Shown piece by piece: positions 1 through 8,652 of a DNA stretch of 64,000 nucleotides (its first letter is position 1; every line of letters starts with the position of its first letter). The stretch comes from Hoylesella marshii DSM 16973 = JCM 13450 (GTDB lineage: Bacteria; Bacteroidota; Bacteroidia; Bacteroidales; Bacteroidaceae): the NCBI RefSeq assembly GCF_000146675.1, contig NZ_GL397214.1:1986107-2050106 (forward strand), in the 5' to 3' direction. The notes under the pieces were generated by a model. The model worked only from the letters and a program-made list of their open reading frames with translations, ran no database searches and had not been told where the DNA came from. A program made the position numbers and the translations under genes.

Positions 1-334
1 TGCCGGCAGACAGAGGGTCTATGAAAGCGAACACCAATACCACAAACAGCAATGAGGTAAAGCCTACCGAAAGAAGAATGGTGGAATAGACCTTGCGCGG
101 GTCTTCGTCTGTCTTATTGGCAAAACGGAAAAAAGTGGTCTCCATGCCATACGTCAGTATCACTAACAACAGTGCCGTATAGGCATACAGATTAGTAATG
201 ACACCGTAGCCACCGCTTGCCGCCGACAACTTTGCCGTATAGAGCGGAACAAGCAGATAGTTGAGGAATCGACCAACGATGCTGCTTAATCCGTAGATGG
301 CAGTATCTTTTGCCAGACTTTTCAGGTTTGCCAT
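1..334 (-). CDS. Polysaccharide flippase / oligosaccharide transporter, N-terminal part (runs off the window)
   Basis: Open reading from an ATG at 332-334 to the window edge, about 111 residues, C-terminus outside. The product begins MANLKSLAKDTAIYGLSS and has the amphipathic start and hydrophobic helices of Wzx/MATE-type lipid-linked oligosaccharide flippases, including the GLSSIVGRFLNYLLVPLYT segment and a later FFRF motif. In that family the protein moves undecaprenyl-linked glycans across the inner membrane. A good promoter lies at 466-497, leaving a leader of about 125 nt. Substrate cannot be inferred from this fragment. The family call is fairly sure; it is incomplete only because of the window edge. 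Confidence 0.8.
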   Translation of the reverse strand, partial: MANLKSLAKDTAIYGLSSIVGRFLNYLLVPLYTAKLSAASGGYGVITNLYAYTALLLVILTYGMETTFFRFANKTDEDPRKVYSTILLSVGFTSLLFVVLVFAFIDPLSAG

Positions 335-465
335 AATGTTTTCTATACTATCAGTGGTTTCGATTGCAGCAGAGATGACCCGCTCTATCAATACCTGTTC
401 TTCGTATCGACATCAAGCAATATCGGGGAAAATGGCCATGTTGCTGGAGTTTGATAAAACAACTG

Positions 466-497
466 CAAATATACGTTTTTTCAGTTAATGCGGCAAA
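466..497 (-). promoter_or_regulatory. Bacteroidetes promoter for the flippase gene
   Basis: On the minus strand TTTG (complement of 494-497) is followed after 20 bp by TATATTTG (466-473), matching the Bacteroidetes TTTG-N19/20-TAnnTTTG consensus. It sits just past the stop of the neighbouring minus gene at 501. Confidence 0.7.
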
Positions 498-500
498 CAA

Positions 501-1733
501 TCAACCGAAGAAAAGATAGGCGATGGCTATAGCGGCAACAACTCCGGCCGCATCGGCCAGCAGACCGCATGCTACGGCATGCCTTGTATAGCGGATATTC
601 ACACTCCCGAAATAAACGGCCAAGATATAAAACGTGGTATCCGTGGAACCCTGAAAGATGCTGCTCAACCGTCCTACGAAAGAGTCGGCACCGTAGACGG
701 TCATCGCGTCGACCATCATACCTCGTGCACCACTGCCGGAAAGAGGTTTCATCAGTGCCGTAGGCAAAGCACCCACAAAGTCGGTATTGCCTCCGCATGC
801 CTCCACTCCCCACTTCACGCCTTCCACAAGCATATCCATGGCACCCGAAGCACGGAATACGCCAATGCCCACGAGTATCGCCACAAGATAAGGAATAATG
901 CGTACAGCCGTTGAAAAACCGTCTTTCGCTCCTTCTATAAAGGCATCGTAGACATTGATTTTATGCCGTATGCCCGCCACGATGAAAGCGATAATGATGC
1001 TCATGAGCAGAATGTTGGCCACTGTAGTACTGACTACATTCATCTGGTCTCTATCCATCTGCCCGAAACCCCATATAATCAGACCTACAGCAGCGGTCAT
1101 CCCGCCCAACGTGAGCAGCATAACGCGGTTGAAGAGGTTGATTTTCTGATAGATGGCCGTCACGATAATACCGGCCAAAGTAGCAAAAAACGTGGCTAAA
1201 AGGATGGGGATAAACACGTCGGTAGGTTGCGCCGCACCCAATTGGGCACGGTAAACCATGATGCTCACAGGTATCAGCGTGAGTCCCGAAGTGTTGAGCA
1301 CAAGAAACATAATCATAGGATTGGAGGCCGTATCTTTCTGCTTGTTCAATTCCTGCATCTGCTCCATGGCTTTCAATCCCAATGGAGTAGCGGCATTATC
1401 GAGCCCCAACATATTGGCCGCAATATTCATAAAGATACTTCCTGTCACAGGGTGGTTCTTCGGAATGTCGGGGAAAAGACGGCTGAAAACAGGACTCAAC
1501 AACCGCGCCAGCACGTTTACCACCCCGCCACGCTCACCAATCTTCATGATACCCAGCCAGAGAGAAAGCACGCCGGTGAGGCCTAAAGAAATCTCAAACG
1601 CATTCTTCGACGAGGCAAAAGTGGCATCCATCATGGCCGGAAACACTGTGATGTCGCCCCAAAATACTAACTTCGCAAGGGCGATAACAAAGGCCACAAC
1701 GAAGAAAGCTATCCAAATATAATTCAGTACCAT
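501..1733 (-). CDS. Nucleoside-recognition (Gate) domain membrane protein, SpmA-SpmB-like
   Basis: 410 residues from the ATG at 1731-1733. The start is placed here because the in-frame extension further upstream would cross the promoter and shows no conserved sequence. The protein is highly hydrophobic, beginning with a membrane helix (MVLNYIWIAFFVVAF). It carries two Gate-type halves, one with the MKIGERGG and MNIAANMLGLDNAATPLG signatures seen in spore-maturation protein A and the second with SGSGARGMMVD and GSTDTTFY as in SpmB. Such fused proteins are common in non-sporulating Bacteroidetes; their transported substrate is unknown. The leader appears only a few nucleotides long, given the -7 box at 1744-1751. 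Confidence 0.8.
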   Translation of the reverse strand: MVLNYIWIAFFVVAFVIALAKLVFWGDITVFPAMMDATFASSKNAFEISLGLTGVLSLWLGIMKIGERGGVVNVLARLLSPVFSRLFPDIPKNHPVTGSIFMNIAANMLGLDNAATPLGLKAMEQMQELNKQKDTASNPMIMFLVLNTSGLTLIPVSIMVYRAQLGAAQPTDVFIPILLATFFATLAGIIVTAIYQKINLFNRVMLLTLGGMTAAVGLIIWGFGQMDRDQMNVVSTTVANILLMSIIIAFIVAGIRHKINVYDAFIEGAKDGFSTAVRIIPYLVAILVGIGVFRASGAMDMLVEGVKWGVEACGGNTDFVGALPTALMKPLSGSGARGMMVDAMTVYGADSFVGRLSSIFQGSTDTTFYILAVYFGSVNIRYTRHAVACGLLADAAGVVAAIAIAYLFFG

Positions 1734-1743
1734 ATACGATGTG

Positions 1744-1774
1744 CAAAAATAAAGTATTTTCCGCACACGACAAA
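1744..1774 (-). promoter_or_regulatory. Promoter for the Gate-domain protein
   Basis: Minus strand TTTG (1771-1774), 19-bp spacer, TATTTTTG (1744-1751). The last base of the -7 box is only 10 bp before the start codon, so the mRNA should be almost leaderless. Confidence 0.65.
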
Positions 1775-1862
1775 GCATCGTCCTTTCTTTATTTATCCGT
1801 GTAAATGAATGTGCCCCCGCAAGACTTTTCTCTTCTTCATGAGTGACACAGCTCAAATGTCA

Positions 1863-1884
1863 GATGACAGGAAACCATGTCATC
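1863..1884. repeat. 22-bp hairpin motif GATGACA...TGTCATC, copy 1
   Basis: An inverted repeat with arms GATGACA/TGTCATC around GGAAACCA. A near-identical copy (20 of 22 bases) occurs at 57693-57714, and both are followed by a TATAAAA-like stretch. Function unknown. Confidence 0.55.
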
Positions 1885-2033
1885 CCTATAAAAGAGCCGT
1901 TGAGCAGGTGAATGACCGATGGCATTGAGATAAGTCCTTGCAACACCATCGCATCTCTTTTGCTGCGCCCTGCTTTATAGATGAAAAGAAGATGCGTAAG
2001 TCACTGTCATACAACAGCATACAGCGATGCCCT

Positions 2034-2114
2034 AAAGAGCATAGCTTTGAGCCTCTGAAAGCTATCCTTTTAGGCTGTCAAAGCTATCTTTCTATGTCGT
2101 CAAAGCATAGCTCT
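2034..2114. repeat. 22-bp periodic array of the AAAGCATAGCT palindrome, locus 1
   Basis: Cores reading AAAGAGCATAGCTTT, AAAGCTATC, AAAGCTATC and AAAGCATAGCT start at about 2036, 2058, 2080 and 2102, exactly 22 bp apart. The DNA between cores differs from unit to unit. It lies between two divergently transcribed genes. Related arrays are at 11233, 28357, 48534 and 55943. Confidence 0.8.
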
Positions 2115-2164
2115 TATTGCATCCGACGATTCGGTGCATAACAGAGGAGCTCCTCACGCCTGTT

Positions 2165-2230
2165 GTCTGAAGTAGGACTACACCTCGTCTGAAGTAGGAG
2201 TAGACGTTGTCTGAAGTAGGGGTAGATGTC
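2165..2230. repeat. 22-bp tandem array, GTCTGAAGTAGG core
   Basis: Three copies of GTCTGAAGTAGG begin at 2165, 2187 and 2209, a 22-bp period, each followed by a variable roughly 10-bp segment such as ACTACACCTC or AGTAGACGTT. No other copy of this core was seen in the window. Confidence 0.8.
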
Positions 2231-2242
2231 AATACTCACAAG

Positions 2243-2354
2243 CAAGAGTGTTTAACACCTACGTCCAAGAGTGTTTAACACCTACGCTCAAGGGTGTTTA
2301 ACACCTACGTCCAAGGGTGTTTAACACCTATTGTGGAAAGTGTTATACACCTTT
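2243..2354. repeat. 23-bp tandem array with the palindrome GTGTTTAACAC
   Basis: The core GTGTTTAACACCTA starts at 2248, 2271, 2294 and 2317, with a degraded fifth copy (GTGTTATACACC) at 2340. The period is 23 bp. The core GTGTT-T-AACAC is a perfect odd palindrome; the connecting bases (CG followed by TCCAAGA, CTCAAGG or TCCAAGG) vary slightly. Confidence 0.85.
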
Positions 2355-2356
2355 TT

Positions 2357-2492
2357 ATACGCGAGTTCGGGATAAGAGAATCTTATTCAATAGCCCCAAA
2401 GGGGCGACAGACCTTAGACAGGGGGAAGCGGTAGCGCAGCCCCTGTGTCGTGGATTCCCACTATCTAAGCCCTAAAAGGGCGACAGAACGCT
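2357..2492 (-). repeat. Half copy of a terminal-inverted-repeat element (inverted relative to 37332-37653)
   Basis: Begins ATACGCGAGTTCGGGATAAG and continues through a GCCCCAAAGGGGC hairpin and the GCGACAGACCTTAGACAGGGG segment. This is the reverse complement of the right end of the elements at 28996-29343 and 37332-37653. Similarity fades near GCGACAGAAC (about 2492), so only roughly 135 bp, one end, is present. Confidence 0.75.
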
Positions 2493-2589
2493 CTCGGGAG
2501 CGTGTGAGTATGAAGGGTTATAGATGAGCGGGCAAGGATGGTAAGGCATGTAGAGAGACTGTACGAGGAGGAAAAACAGATGTGCGATG

Positions 2590-2620
2590 TTGGATAGTCC
2601 GCAGAAATATGCTATCTTTG
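2590..2620 (+). promoter_or_regulatory. Promoter for the M20 dipeptidase
   Basis: TTGG at 2590-2593 and TATCTTTG at 2613-2620, with 20 bp between TTG and the -7 box. This excludes the longer reading frame that would start at 2587. Confidence 0.7.
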
Positions 2621-2643
2621 CGAACAGAACATTTAACCTAAAT

Positions 2644-4002
2644 ATGATGATTAAGCAATACATTAAAGAAAACGAAGAACGGATATTAGACGAGCTTTTC
2701 AGCCTGATTCGTATCCCGAGTGTAAGTGCTCAGCCCGAGCATCATGCCGATATGTTGCGATGTGCCGAACGTTGGAAAGAGCTGTTGCTCATGGCCGGTG
2801 TAGACAAAGCGGAGGTGATGCCTTCTGACGGCAATCCTATGGTCTACGCCGAGAAGATGGTAGACCCTGCAGCCAAGACGCTGTTGATATATGGTCACTA
2901 TGATGTGATGCCGGCAGAACCGTTTGAGCTGTGGAAGAGTGAACCCTTTGAACCCGTGGTGCGCGATGGACACATTTGGGCGCGAGGTGCCGATGACGAC
3001 AAGGGACAGTCGTTTATTCAGGCCAAAGCCTTTGAATATGTGGTAAAGAACGGCCTTTTGAAGCATAATGTGAAATTCATTCTCGAGGGTGAAGAAGAAA
3101 TTGGGTCGGGCAGCTTGGGCGCGTTTTGTCAGAAGCACAAAGAGCTGTTGAAGAGCGATGTCATCTTGGTGTCGGACACCAGCATGCTCTCTGCCGACCT
3201 TCCCTCACTCACAACGGGGCTTCGCGGGTTGGCTTATTGGCAGATAGAGGTGACGGGGCCGAACCACGACCTTCACTCCGGCCACTTTGGGGGTGCAGTG
3301 GCTAACCCTATCAACGTGCTCTGCAAGCTGATTGCCGATGTGACAGGCGAAGACGGTCGCATACGTATCCCCGGCTTCTATGACGATGTGGACGAGATTC
3401 CCGCCGAGGAACGGAAGCTCGTGGAGAATATTCCGTTCGATATAGAGAAATACAAGCGCAGCCTCGATGTTGAGGAGTTGTTCGGCGAAGTGGGCTATAA
3501 CACCATTGAACGCACGGGCTTCCGTCCGTCGTTTGACGTGTGTGGTATTTGGGGCGGCTATACCGGCGAGGGTTCAAAGACCGTGATTCCCTCGAAGGCA
3601 TATGCCAAGATTTCGTGTCGTTTGGTACCCCATCAAGACCACAGGAAGATAAGTCAGCTCGTGATTGACTACTTCAACCGCGTTGCTCCACGCACGGTGA
3701 AAGTAAGCGTGCAGCCGTCTCATGGCGGACAAGGCTACGTCTGCCCCATCGACCTGCCGGCTTATCAAGCAGCCGAGCGCGGTTTTGAGAAAGCATTCGG
3801 CAAGCGTCCGTTGCCTGTGAGGCGTGGTGGAAGCATTCCCATCATCGCTGCTTTTGAAGAGATTCTCGGCGTGAAAACCGTTCTGATGGGCTTCGGCTTG
3901 GAGTCGAACGCCATCCATTCTCCGAACGAAAACATGCCTTTAGACATTTTCCGCAAAGGTATCGAAGCCGTTATCAACTTCCATCTGGAATACGATAAAT
4001 AA
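2644..4002 (+). CDS. M20 family metallo-dipeptidase
   Basis: 452 residues from the ATG at 2644; a second ATG follows at once. It has the M20/PepV-CNDP layout: the metal-binding YGHYDVMP motif near residues 83-90 (His85, Asp87), the bridging aspartate in RGADDDKGQ, the EGEEEIGS motif with the catalytic glutamate near 151, a dimerisation lid, and a C-terminal HSPNE segment supplying the last metal histidine. The family hydrolyses dipeptides or related amide bonds with two zinc ions, probably in the cytoplasm because no signal peptide is seen. It is monocistronic, with its own promoter at 2590 and terminator at 4017. Length is normal; exact substrate is not predictable. Confidence 0.9.
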   Translation: MMIKQYIKENEERILDELFSLIRIPSVSAQPEHHADMLRCAERWKELLLMAGVDKAEVMPSDGNPMVYAEKMVDPAAKTLLIYGHYDVMPAEPFELWKSEPFEPVVRDGHIWARGADDDKGQSFIQAKAFEYVVKNGLLKHNVKFILEGEEEIGSGSLGAFCQKHKELLKSDVILVSDTSMLSADLPSLTTGLRGLAYWQIEVTGPNHDLHSGHFGGAVANPINVLCKLIADVTGEDGRIRIPGFYDDVDEIPAEERKLVENIPFDIEKYKRSLDVEELFGEVGYNTIERTGFRPSFDVCGIWGGYTGEGSKTVIPSKAYAKISCRLVPHQDHRKISQLVIDYFNRVAPRTVKVSVQPSHGGQGYVCPIDLPAYQAAERGFEKAFGKRPLPVRRGGSIPIIAAFEEILGVKTVLMGFGLESNAIHSPNENMPLDIFRKGIEAVINFHLEYDK

Positions 4003-4016
4003 CTCGGTTGCAGGCA

Positions 4017-4053
4017 AAAGCCCAACTTCCTGTGAGGGGAGTTGGGCTTTTTT
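4017..4053 (+). terminator. Rho-independent terminator after the dipeptidase
   Basis: AAGCCCAACT and AGTTGGGCTT form a 10-bp stem around a short loop, followed by TTTT. It ends the plus-strand transcript and could also act on the opposite strand towards the ComM gene end at 4154. Confidence 0.85.
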
Positions 4054-4153
4054 GTGCTTGACCGTTGTCCATGGCCGAGTGCTGGCTCACGGAGCAAGAG
4101 AGAAAAGACGGTTTTTACTGCTTGAAAGGACAGCGAGCAGCATCGGATTGCTG

Positions 4154-5701
4154 TTATCCCTGTCGTTCCGACCAGTCGCTTCGGTCGAGGTTCCGATAGC
4201 CGATAGCCTCGGCCAAGTGGTCGGTCTTCACGCGTTCGCTACCCTCAAGGTCGGCAATGGTTCGTGCCACTTTGAGTATGCGATTATAGGCACGTGCCGA
4301 AAGGCTGAGGCGTTGCATGGCAAGTCGCAACATTTCGATGCCCTCTTTGTCGGGTTCGGCAAAACGGTGAATCATCCTTTCGCTCATCTGGGCATTGCAA
4401 TGCACGCCTTTTACATCGGCAAATCGCTGTTCTTGAATAAGTCTTGCAGCAATTACCCGTTGGCGGATGCTTTCGCTCGGCTCGCCTTCGGAAGCCTTGG
4501 AAATGTCTTGAAACGGAACGGGCGTTATCTCCACTTGAATATCTATGCGGTCTAACAGCGGGCCACTTATCTTGTTCATGTATTTCTGAATTTGCCCGGG
4601 TGTACATACGCATTGATGTGTGGGGTCGCCATAGTAACCACATGGGCATGGATTCATTGAGGCAACAAACATAAAAGAGCAAGGAAATTCGATGGTGTAT
4701 TTTGCTCTTGAGATAGTGATTCGGCGGTCTTCGAGCGGTTGGCGCAGCACTTCGAGGGTGGGTTTGTTGAATTCGGGCAACTCGTCGGCAAAGAGAACGC
4801 CATTGTGAGCCAAAGAGATTTCGCCCGGTTGGGGAGTTGTTCCGCCTCCGACAAGTGCTACTTGCGAGATGGTATGATGGGGAGAACGGAACGGCCGTTG
4901 AGAGATGAGCGACGTATGACGAGACAACTTGCCCGCAATGCTATGGATTTGCGTTGTTTCGAGGCTTTCTGAAAGCGAAAGAGGCGGCAGAATAGACGGC
5001 AGACGCTTGGCCATCATGGATTTGCCACTGCCCGGCGGCCCTATCATGATTAAGTTATGTCCGCCTGCTGCTGCCACTTCGAGAGCACGTTTCACGTTTT
5101 CCTGCCCTCGAACGTCTGCAAAATCGAGGTCGAAATTATATTGTTGTTCGTAAAACTCTCTGCGTGTATCCACCGTCATCGGTTGATATCGCTGCATTCC
5201 ATTAAAGAATTTCACGACATCGAGCAATGATTCCATGCCATAGACATCCAAGTCATTGACCACGGCAGCTTCGCGTTCATTTTGTTTGGGGACGATAAGT
5301 CCGCGGTATTTCTCTGCTCTTGCTCGTATTGCAATGGGCAAAGCACCGCGTATGGGCTGTAGTTTTCCATCGAGTCCCAGCTCTCCTACAAGCATGAATT
5401 CATGGAGTCGGTCGGCCATAAGGTTCTCGTTTGCCGCCAGAATACCCACCGCCAAAGGCAAATCGAAACTGCTTCCTTCTTTCCGAAGGTCAGCCGGCGC
5501 CATATTGATGGTAACATTTGCTTTGGGATACCGAAAGCCTGTGTACTGCAAAGCAGCCCGAATGCGACTTTGACTCTCACGTACGGCTTCATCGCCAAGG
5601 CCTGACATGTGGAATGTACTTCCCGGAACGATGCTTACTTCGATAGTAACGGTCGTGACATGAAGCCCGTTTACGGCAGCACAGAAAGTCTTTACTAACA
5701 T
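4154..5701 (-). CDS. comM: YifB/ComM family Mg-chelatase-like AAA+ ATPase
   Basis: 515 residues, normal family length. The N-terminal third is the ChlI-like fold of ComM (residues about 1-170). A Walker A GPPGSGKS lies near residue 220, and the middle contains FRSPHHTISQVALVGGG, LAHNGVLFADELPEF (Walker B and sensor region) and MNPCPCGYYGDP with the family's cysteine cluster. ComM helicases drive branch migration of D-loops during natural transformation in competent bacteria; in others the role is unclear. It follows the thioredoxin-fold lipoprotein by 59 bp on the same strand and may be read from the same transcript. Confidence 0.9.
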   Translation of the reverse strand: MLVKTFCAAVNGLHVTTVTIEVSIVPGSTFHMSGLGDEAVRESQSRIRAALQYTGFRYPKANVTINMAPADLRKEGSSFDLPLAVGILAANENLMADRLHEFMLVGELGLDGKLQPIRGALPIAIRARAEKYRGLIVPKQNEREAAVVNDLDVYGMESLLDVVKFFNGMQRYQPMTVDTRREFYEQQYNFDLDFADVRGQENVKRALEVAAAGGHNLIMIGPPGSGKSMMAKRLPSILPPLSLSESLETTQIHSIAGKLSRHTSLISQRPFRSPHHTISQVALVGGGTTPQPGEISLAHNGVLFADELPEFNKPTLEVLRQPLEDRRITISRAKYTIEFPCSFMFVASMNPCPCGYYGDPTHQCVCTPGQIQKYMNKISGPLLDRIDIQVEITPVPFQDISKASEGEPSESIRQRVIAARLIQEQRFADVKGVHCNAQMSERMIHRFAEPDKEGIEMLRLAMQRLSLSARAYNRILKVARTIADLEGSERVKTDHLAEAIGYRNLDRSDWSERQG

Positions 5702-5760
5702 CGGTATTTTTCTTTGAAGGTTTACATGGGCTTTTCCTATGTAAGAGAAAACCAGCAGAC

Positions 5761-6759
5761 TTATTTCAACAGCTCGTCGAGCTTATGCAGCAATGCTTCT
5801 TGGCTGAGTCCGCGAGCAATGATTTTTCCGTTTTTCAGGAGTATGTTGTCGGGCAAGGTACTAATGTTCAAAGTCTTTACCAGCGAACCGTCAAACATGC
5901 GTTCATCGCATATCGTAGGCCATTTGATGCTATCTTGCTTGATGGTTTGCAAGCATTCGTTTTTTGAAGCATCAAGGCTAATGCTCAAAAGGGTCAGCTT
6001 GTTGCCCGTTCTTTGTTGCAGTTGGCGGAGTTGTCTCTGTGTTTCTATGCTTTCAAAACTCCACGATGTCCATACGTTAATTAACGCAATACCCTTTCCG
6101 AGCATGGCTTTTGATATGCGATTGCCTTTCACATCCGTGGCGGAAAATGAGGGTAATGGCATGTCCTGCCTTGTGCTGAGCATGGAAACTACTTGTTGGC
6201 GCATGCGCACCAGTAAGCCGTTTTTCTCTTGCTCCTTAGCGAGGAGGTCGAGGAGAGACAAGGCGCGTCGGTAATCGGGACGTTCTGAGAGGATGAAATA
6301 TTTTCTTACGAGATACAATGCCACAGGTGATGCGGGATGTTTTTCAATGAATTGTCCTGCCAAACGTGTCTCTTCAGGTGGTGATGCGTGAAGAATCAGT
6401 TCGCGGAAGTCAGTCATCAGTTCGTTGTCATCCGTTCCCTCTACCTTCATCTCTTTCAGGTGAGAGGCATCTCCATTTATTTCTATGGCTTCACCGGCTG
6501 TTGCAAATATCGGTTGTTCAGAGAAATTGGGGAATACGAGCATGAGTATGGATGGTCGTTCACAAGCGATATCATAAGTAAACCTGCCACCTTGTACCTT
6601 AATTGTGTCTATTCCTTGTATTCCCCCGTCAAGGCTATAAACGTAAAACTCACCTTGGTTTAGGTTCAGGAGGTGCCCGCTGAGCTTAAAATGCCCGCTG
6701 CGGGAACCGCAAGAAACCAAAACCAAAGTGAGGAATATGAGATATGTCAGTCTCTTCAT
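5761..6759 (-). CDS. Thioredoxin-fold lipoprotein (TlpA/DUF4369-like) without the CXXC active site
   Basis: 332 residues. A lipoprotein signal ends at the LVSC box (Cys17). Residues about 24-105 resemble the DUF4369 beta domain that precedes TlpA-like modules in Bacteroidetes. The C-terminal part (about 200-332) has the thioredoxin-like elements, including a cis-Pro region STLPDNILLKNGKIIARG. Where TlpA proteins read WASWCxxC, this one reads NVWTSWSFES, so both redox cysteines are missing and disulfide exchange is not expected. Its start overlaps the stop of the TPR lipoprotein gene by 4 bp, so translation is probably coupled. Confidence 0.8.
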   Translation of the reverse strand: MKRLTYLIFLTLVLVSCGSRSGHFKLSGHLLNLNQGEFYVYSLDGGIQGIDTIKVQGGRFTYDIACERPSILMLVFPNFSEQPIFATAGEAIEINGDASHLKEMKVEGTDDNELMTDFRELILHASPPEETRLAGQFIEKHPASPVALYLVRKYFILSERPDYRRALSLLDLLAKEQEKNGLLVRMRQQVVSMLSTRQDMPLPSFSATDVKGNRISKAMLGKGIALINVWTSWSFESIETQRQLRQLQQRTGNKLTLLSISLDASKNECLQTIKQDSIKWPTICDERMFDGSLVKTLNISTLPDNILLKNGKIIARGLSQEALLHKLDELLK

Positions 6760-8435
6760 TGTGCTACATCAGACAGTTCCAGGTCGTTTGCAGCATAGGC
6801 TGCTAAGGCCGGGTCCTGTGCTACGGCATCTTTCAGAGCAGCGGAGGCAGCCGTTTTGTCGCCTTGACGTGCGTTGAGGATGGCGCGTAGGTAGTGTGTC
6901 ATGGCATTGCTCTTCTGCTTGTTTCTCAAAGTAGTTGCCGCTGTGGCATAATCTTTATTGAGAATCTGTGCAAGGATAGCACTGTTGGAGTTGCTCTCAC
7001 GCAGGTTTTCCTGTGCCTGTGCATAGTTGCCTTTGGCGATGTTGAGGTTTCCAAGCACCTCGTTGTAGTCATTGGCACCCGTAGCCTTTGCGAGTGCGTT
7101 CTCTGCTTCGGCAATTTTACCGGCTTTCAAAGCAAGTAATGCATCGTTGGCACTTATCTCCGGAGCGTTCGGATTGAGGTTTCTTGCCTTATTGAGCCAG
7201 CTCTGAGCCTCCATGTCGTTGCCTCTGTTGAATTCCATTACTGCCACGTTGTTGTAAGCGCGATAGTCGTTGGCATAGAGAGTGGTGGCTTTCTTATACA
7301 CTTCCTCCTTATCGGCGTCATTGTTTTGCAGTGTTGCGAGATACAGAAGTTCTTCCAAGCTGAGTTTGGAGGCATCTGCAACGTATTGATTCTTTATCTC
7401 GTCGTCGCTGCGACCTATGGCTTCATAGTTGATAATCAAGCGAGAACGGCGTAATTGGGGAAGAATCTCGTCGGCCAATTCGCGGAATCCCGCGCTCATA
7501 TTTCTAATCTGACGCTCGCGTTCCTCGGGGTCTTGATACATGGAGAGTACTCTCAGGATGATGTCTTTATCCTGAATGTTGGATGCACTCACAAGTTGCT
7601 GGAATCCATCCCAATCCTGTGCCGTATATGCAGCATCGATGTCAGCATTTGTCTTAGCTTGTTTGAGTTGTTGTTTTACATACTCTTCCGACACATTTTG
7701 GCGTTTGTTGGCCAATTTGTCGTTGAAAGAAACGCCACCATCGGGAGATGCGTAGGCACGTACAGCCACGTCTTTCATGTTCAGGCGTTGGCGGTCGGCA
7801 TTAATTTTCTTAAGCATGCGGGTGAATTCCTGTACCGAATTGTTCTTCAACTCTGTCTGACGAAGTTTTGCCTGATTGATGAGGAACTTCACATTGGCCT
7901 CTTGTTTCATAGTTCTGACGCGTTGGAACGAGTCGGGAGCAATGCAACCGCCGGCATCGGTGAGTGTTTTGCGATACAATTCGGACGTTGCCAATACGCC
8001 GTTGGCTATCTTTACAGCCGGCACATTGACGGTTTTCTTTCCTACACGGGCATCGAAAGTGAGGAACAACTCACTCTTCTGCATGTCGGGTACGTAGTCG
8101 AACGAGGTTCTCATCGTGTAGTTTCCGCCTACGCGATAGGGGATTGTCTGGTCGTTTCCACGTACTTTCTCTCCTTGGAACGTAGCGCTATTTCCTCTTG
8201 CCACTTGTCCATTGGCATAGCGAAGTTCGGGTGTTACGGTGACAACGGCCTTTTTCTTCATGTATTTCTTGGGGAAAGTACCGTTAATGGTAGCAGGAAC
8301 TTTACCGCCTTGTGTCTCCAACGGATTGGGAGAAACATTGAAATTGTCGGCTGAGAGGGCACCCAGCTTCGACGAACAAGCGCTTACCAATATGATGGAA
8401 GCTGCTGATAATGAAAATAATAGTGTCTTGCGCAT
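6756..8435 (-). CDS. TPR-repeat lipoprotein with an OmpA-like segment
   Basis: 559 residues with a lipobox LVSACSS near residue 20. The N-terminal half is beta-rich. Residues about 195-250 (LRQTELKNNSVQEFTRMLKK and VRAYASPDGGVSFNDKLANK) resemble the peptidoglycan-binding OmpA C-like fold. The second half is a run of helical tetratricopeptide-type repeats (EVYKKATTLYANDYRAYNN, SWLNKARNLNPNAPEI), alanine-rich towards the end. Probably an outer-membrane or periplasmic scaffold lipoprotein; no enzymatic function is visible. It begins only 22 bp after tRNA-Leu and no closer promoter is clear, so it may be co-transcribed with the tRNAs. Confidence 0.75.
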   Translation of the reverse strand: MRKTLLFSLSAASIILVSACSSKLGALSADNFNVSPNPLETQGGKVPATINGTFPKKYMKKKAVVTVTPELRYANGQVARGNSATFQGEKVRGNDQTIPYRVGGNYTMRTSFDYVPDMQKSELFLTFDARVGKKTVNVPAVKIANGVLATSELYRKTLTDAGGCIAPDSFQRVRTMKQEANVKFLINQAKLRQTELKNNSVQEFTRMLKKINADRQRLNMKDVAVRAYASPDGGVSFNDKLANKRQNVSEEYVKQQLKQAKTNADIDAAYTAQDWDGFQQLVSASNIQDKDIILRVLSMYQDPEERERQIRNMSAGFRELADEILPQLRRSRLIINYEAIGRSDDEIKNQYVADASKLSLEELLYLATLQNNDADKEEVYKKATTLYANDYRAYNNVAVMEFNRGNDMEAQSWLNKARNLNPNAPEISANDALLALKAGKIAEAENALAKATGANDYNEVLGNLNIAKGNYAQAQENLRESNSNSAILAQILNKDYATAATTLRNKQKSNAMTHYLRAILNARQGDKTAASAALKDAVAQDPALAAYAANDLELSDVAQ

Positions 8436-8457
8436 GATAAATAGGGTTTAAGTTGAG

Positions 8458-8543
8458 TGCCGCGAGCGGGACTCGAACCCGCACAACCATCACTGGTCAA
8501 GGGATTTTAAGTCCCTCGTGTCTACCAATTCCACCATTGCGGC
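8458..8543 (-). tRNA. tRNA-Leu (anticodon TAA)
   Basis: 86 nt with the long variable arm of class II tRNAs. The anticodon segment reads GGGACTTAAAATCCC, giving TAA, and the D arm is the typical TGGTGGAATTGGTAGACACG. GCGGGTTCGAGTCCCGC is the T arm. The acceptor stem has one A-C mismatch. CCA is not encoded. Confidence 0.95.
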
Positions 8544-8567
8544 GCCTATGATTTCTTAGTTTTTGTG

Positions 8568-8640
8568 AGCGGAAAACGGGACTCGGACCCGCGACCCCAA
8601 CCTTGGCAAGGTTGTGCTCTACCAACTGAGCTATTTCCGC
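8568..8640 (-). tRNA. tRNA-Gly (anticodon GCC)
   Basis: 73 nt. GCGGAAA pairs with TTTCCGC in the acceptor stem; the D arm is TAGCTCAGTTGGTAGAGC and the anticodon loop is CTTGCCAAG, giving GCC. CCA is not encoded. It is the first gene after the promoter at 8653 and precedes tRNA-Leu by 24 bp. Confidence 0.95.
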
Positions 8641-8652
8641 TTGTAATTTTTG

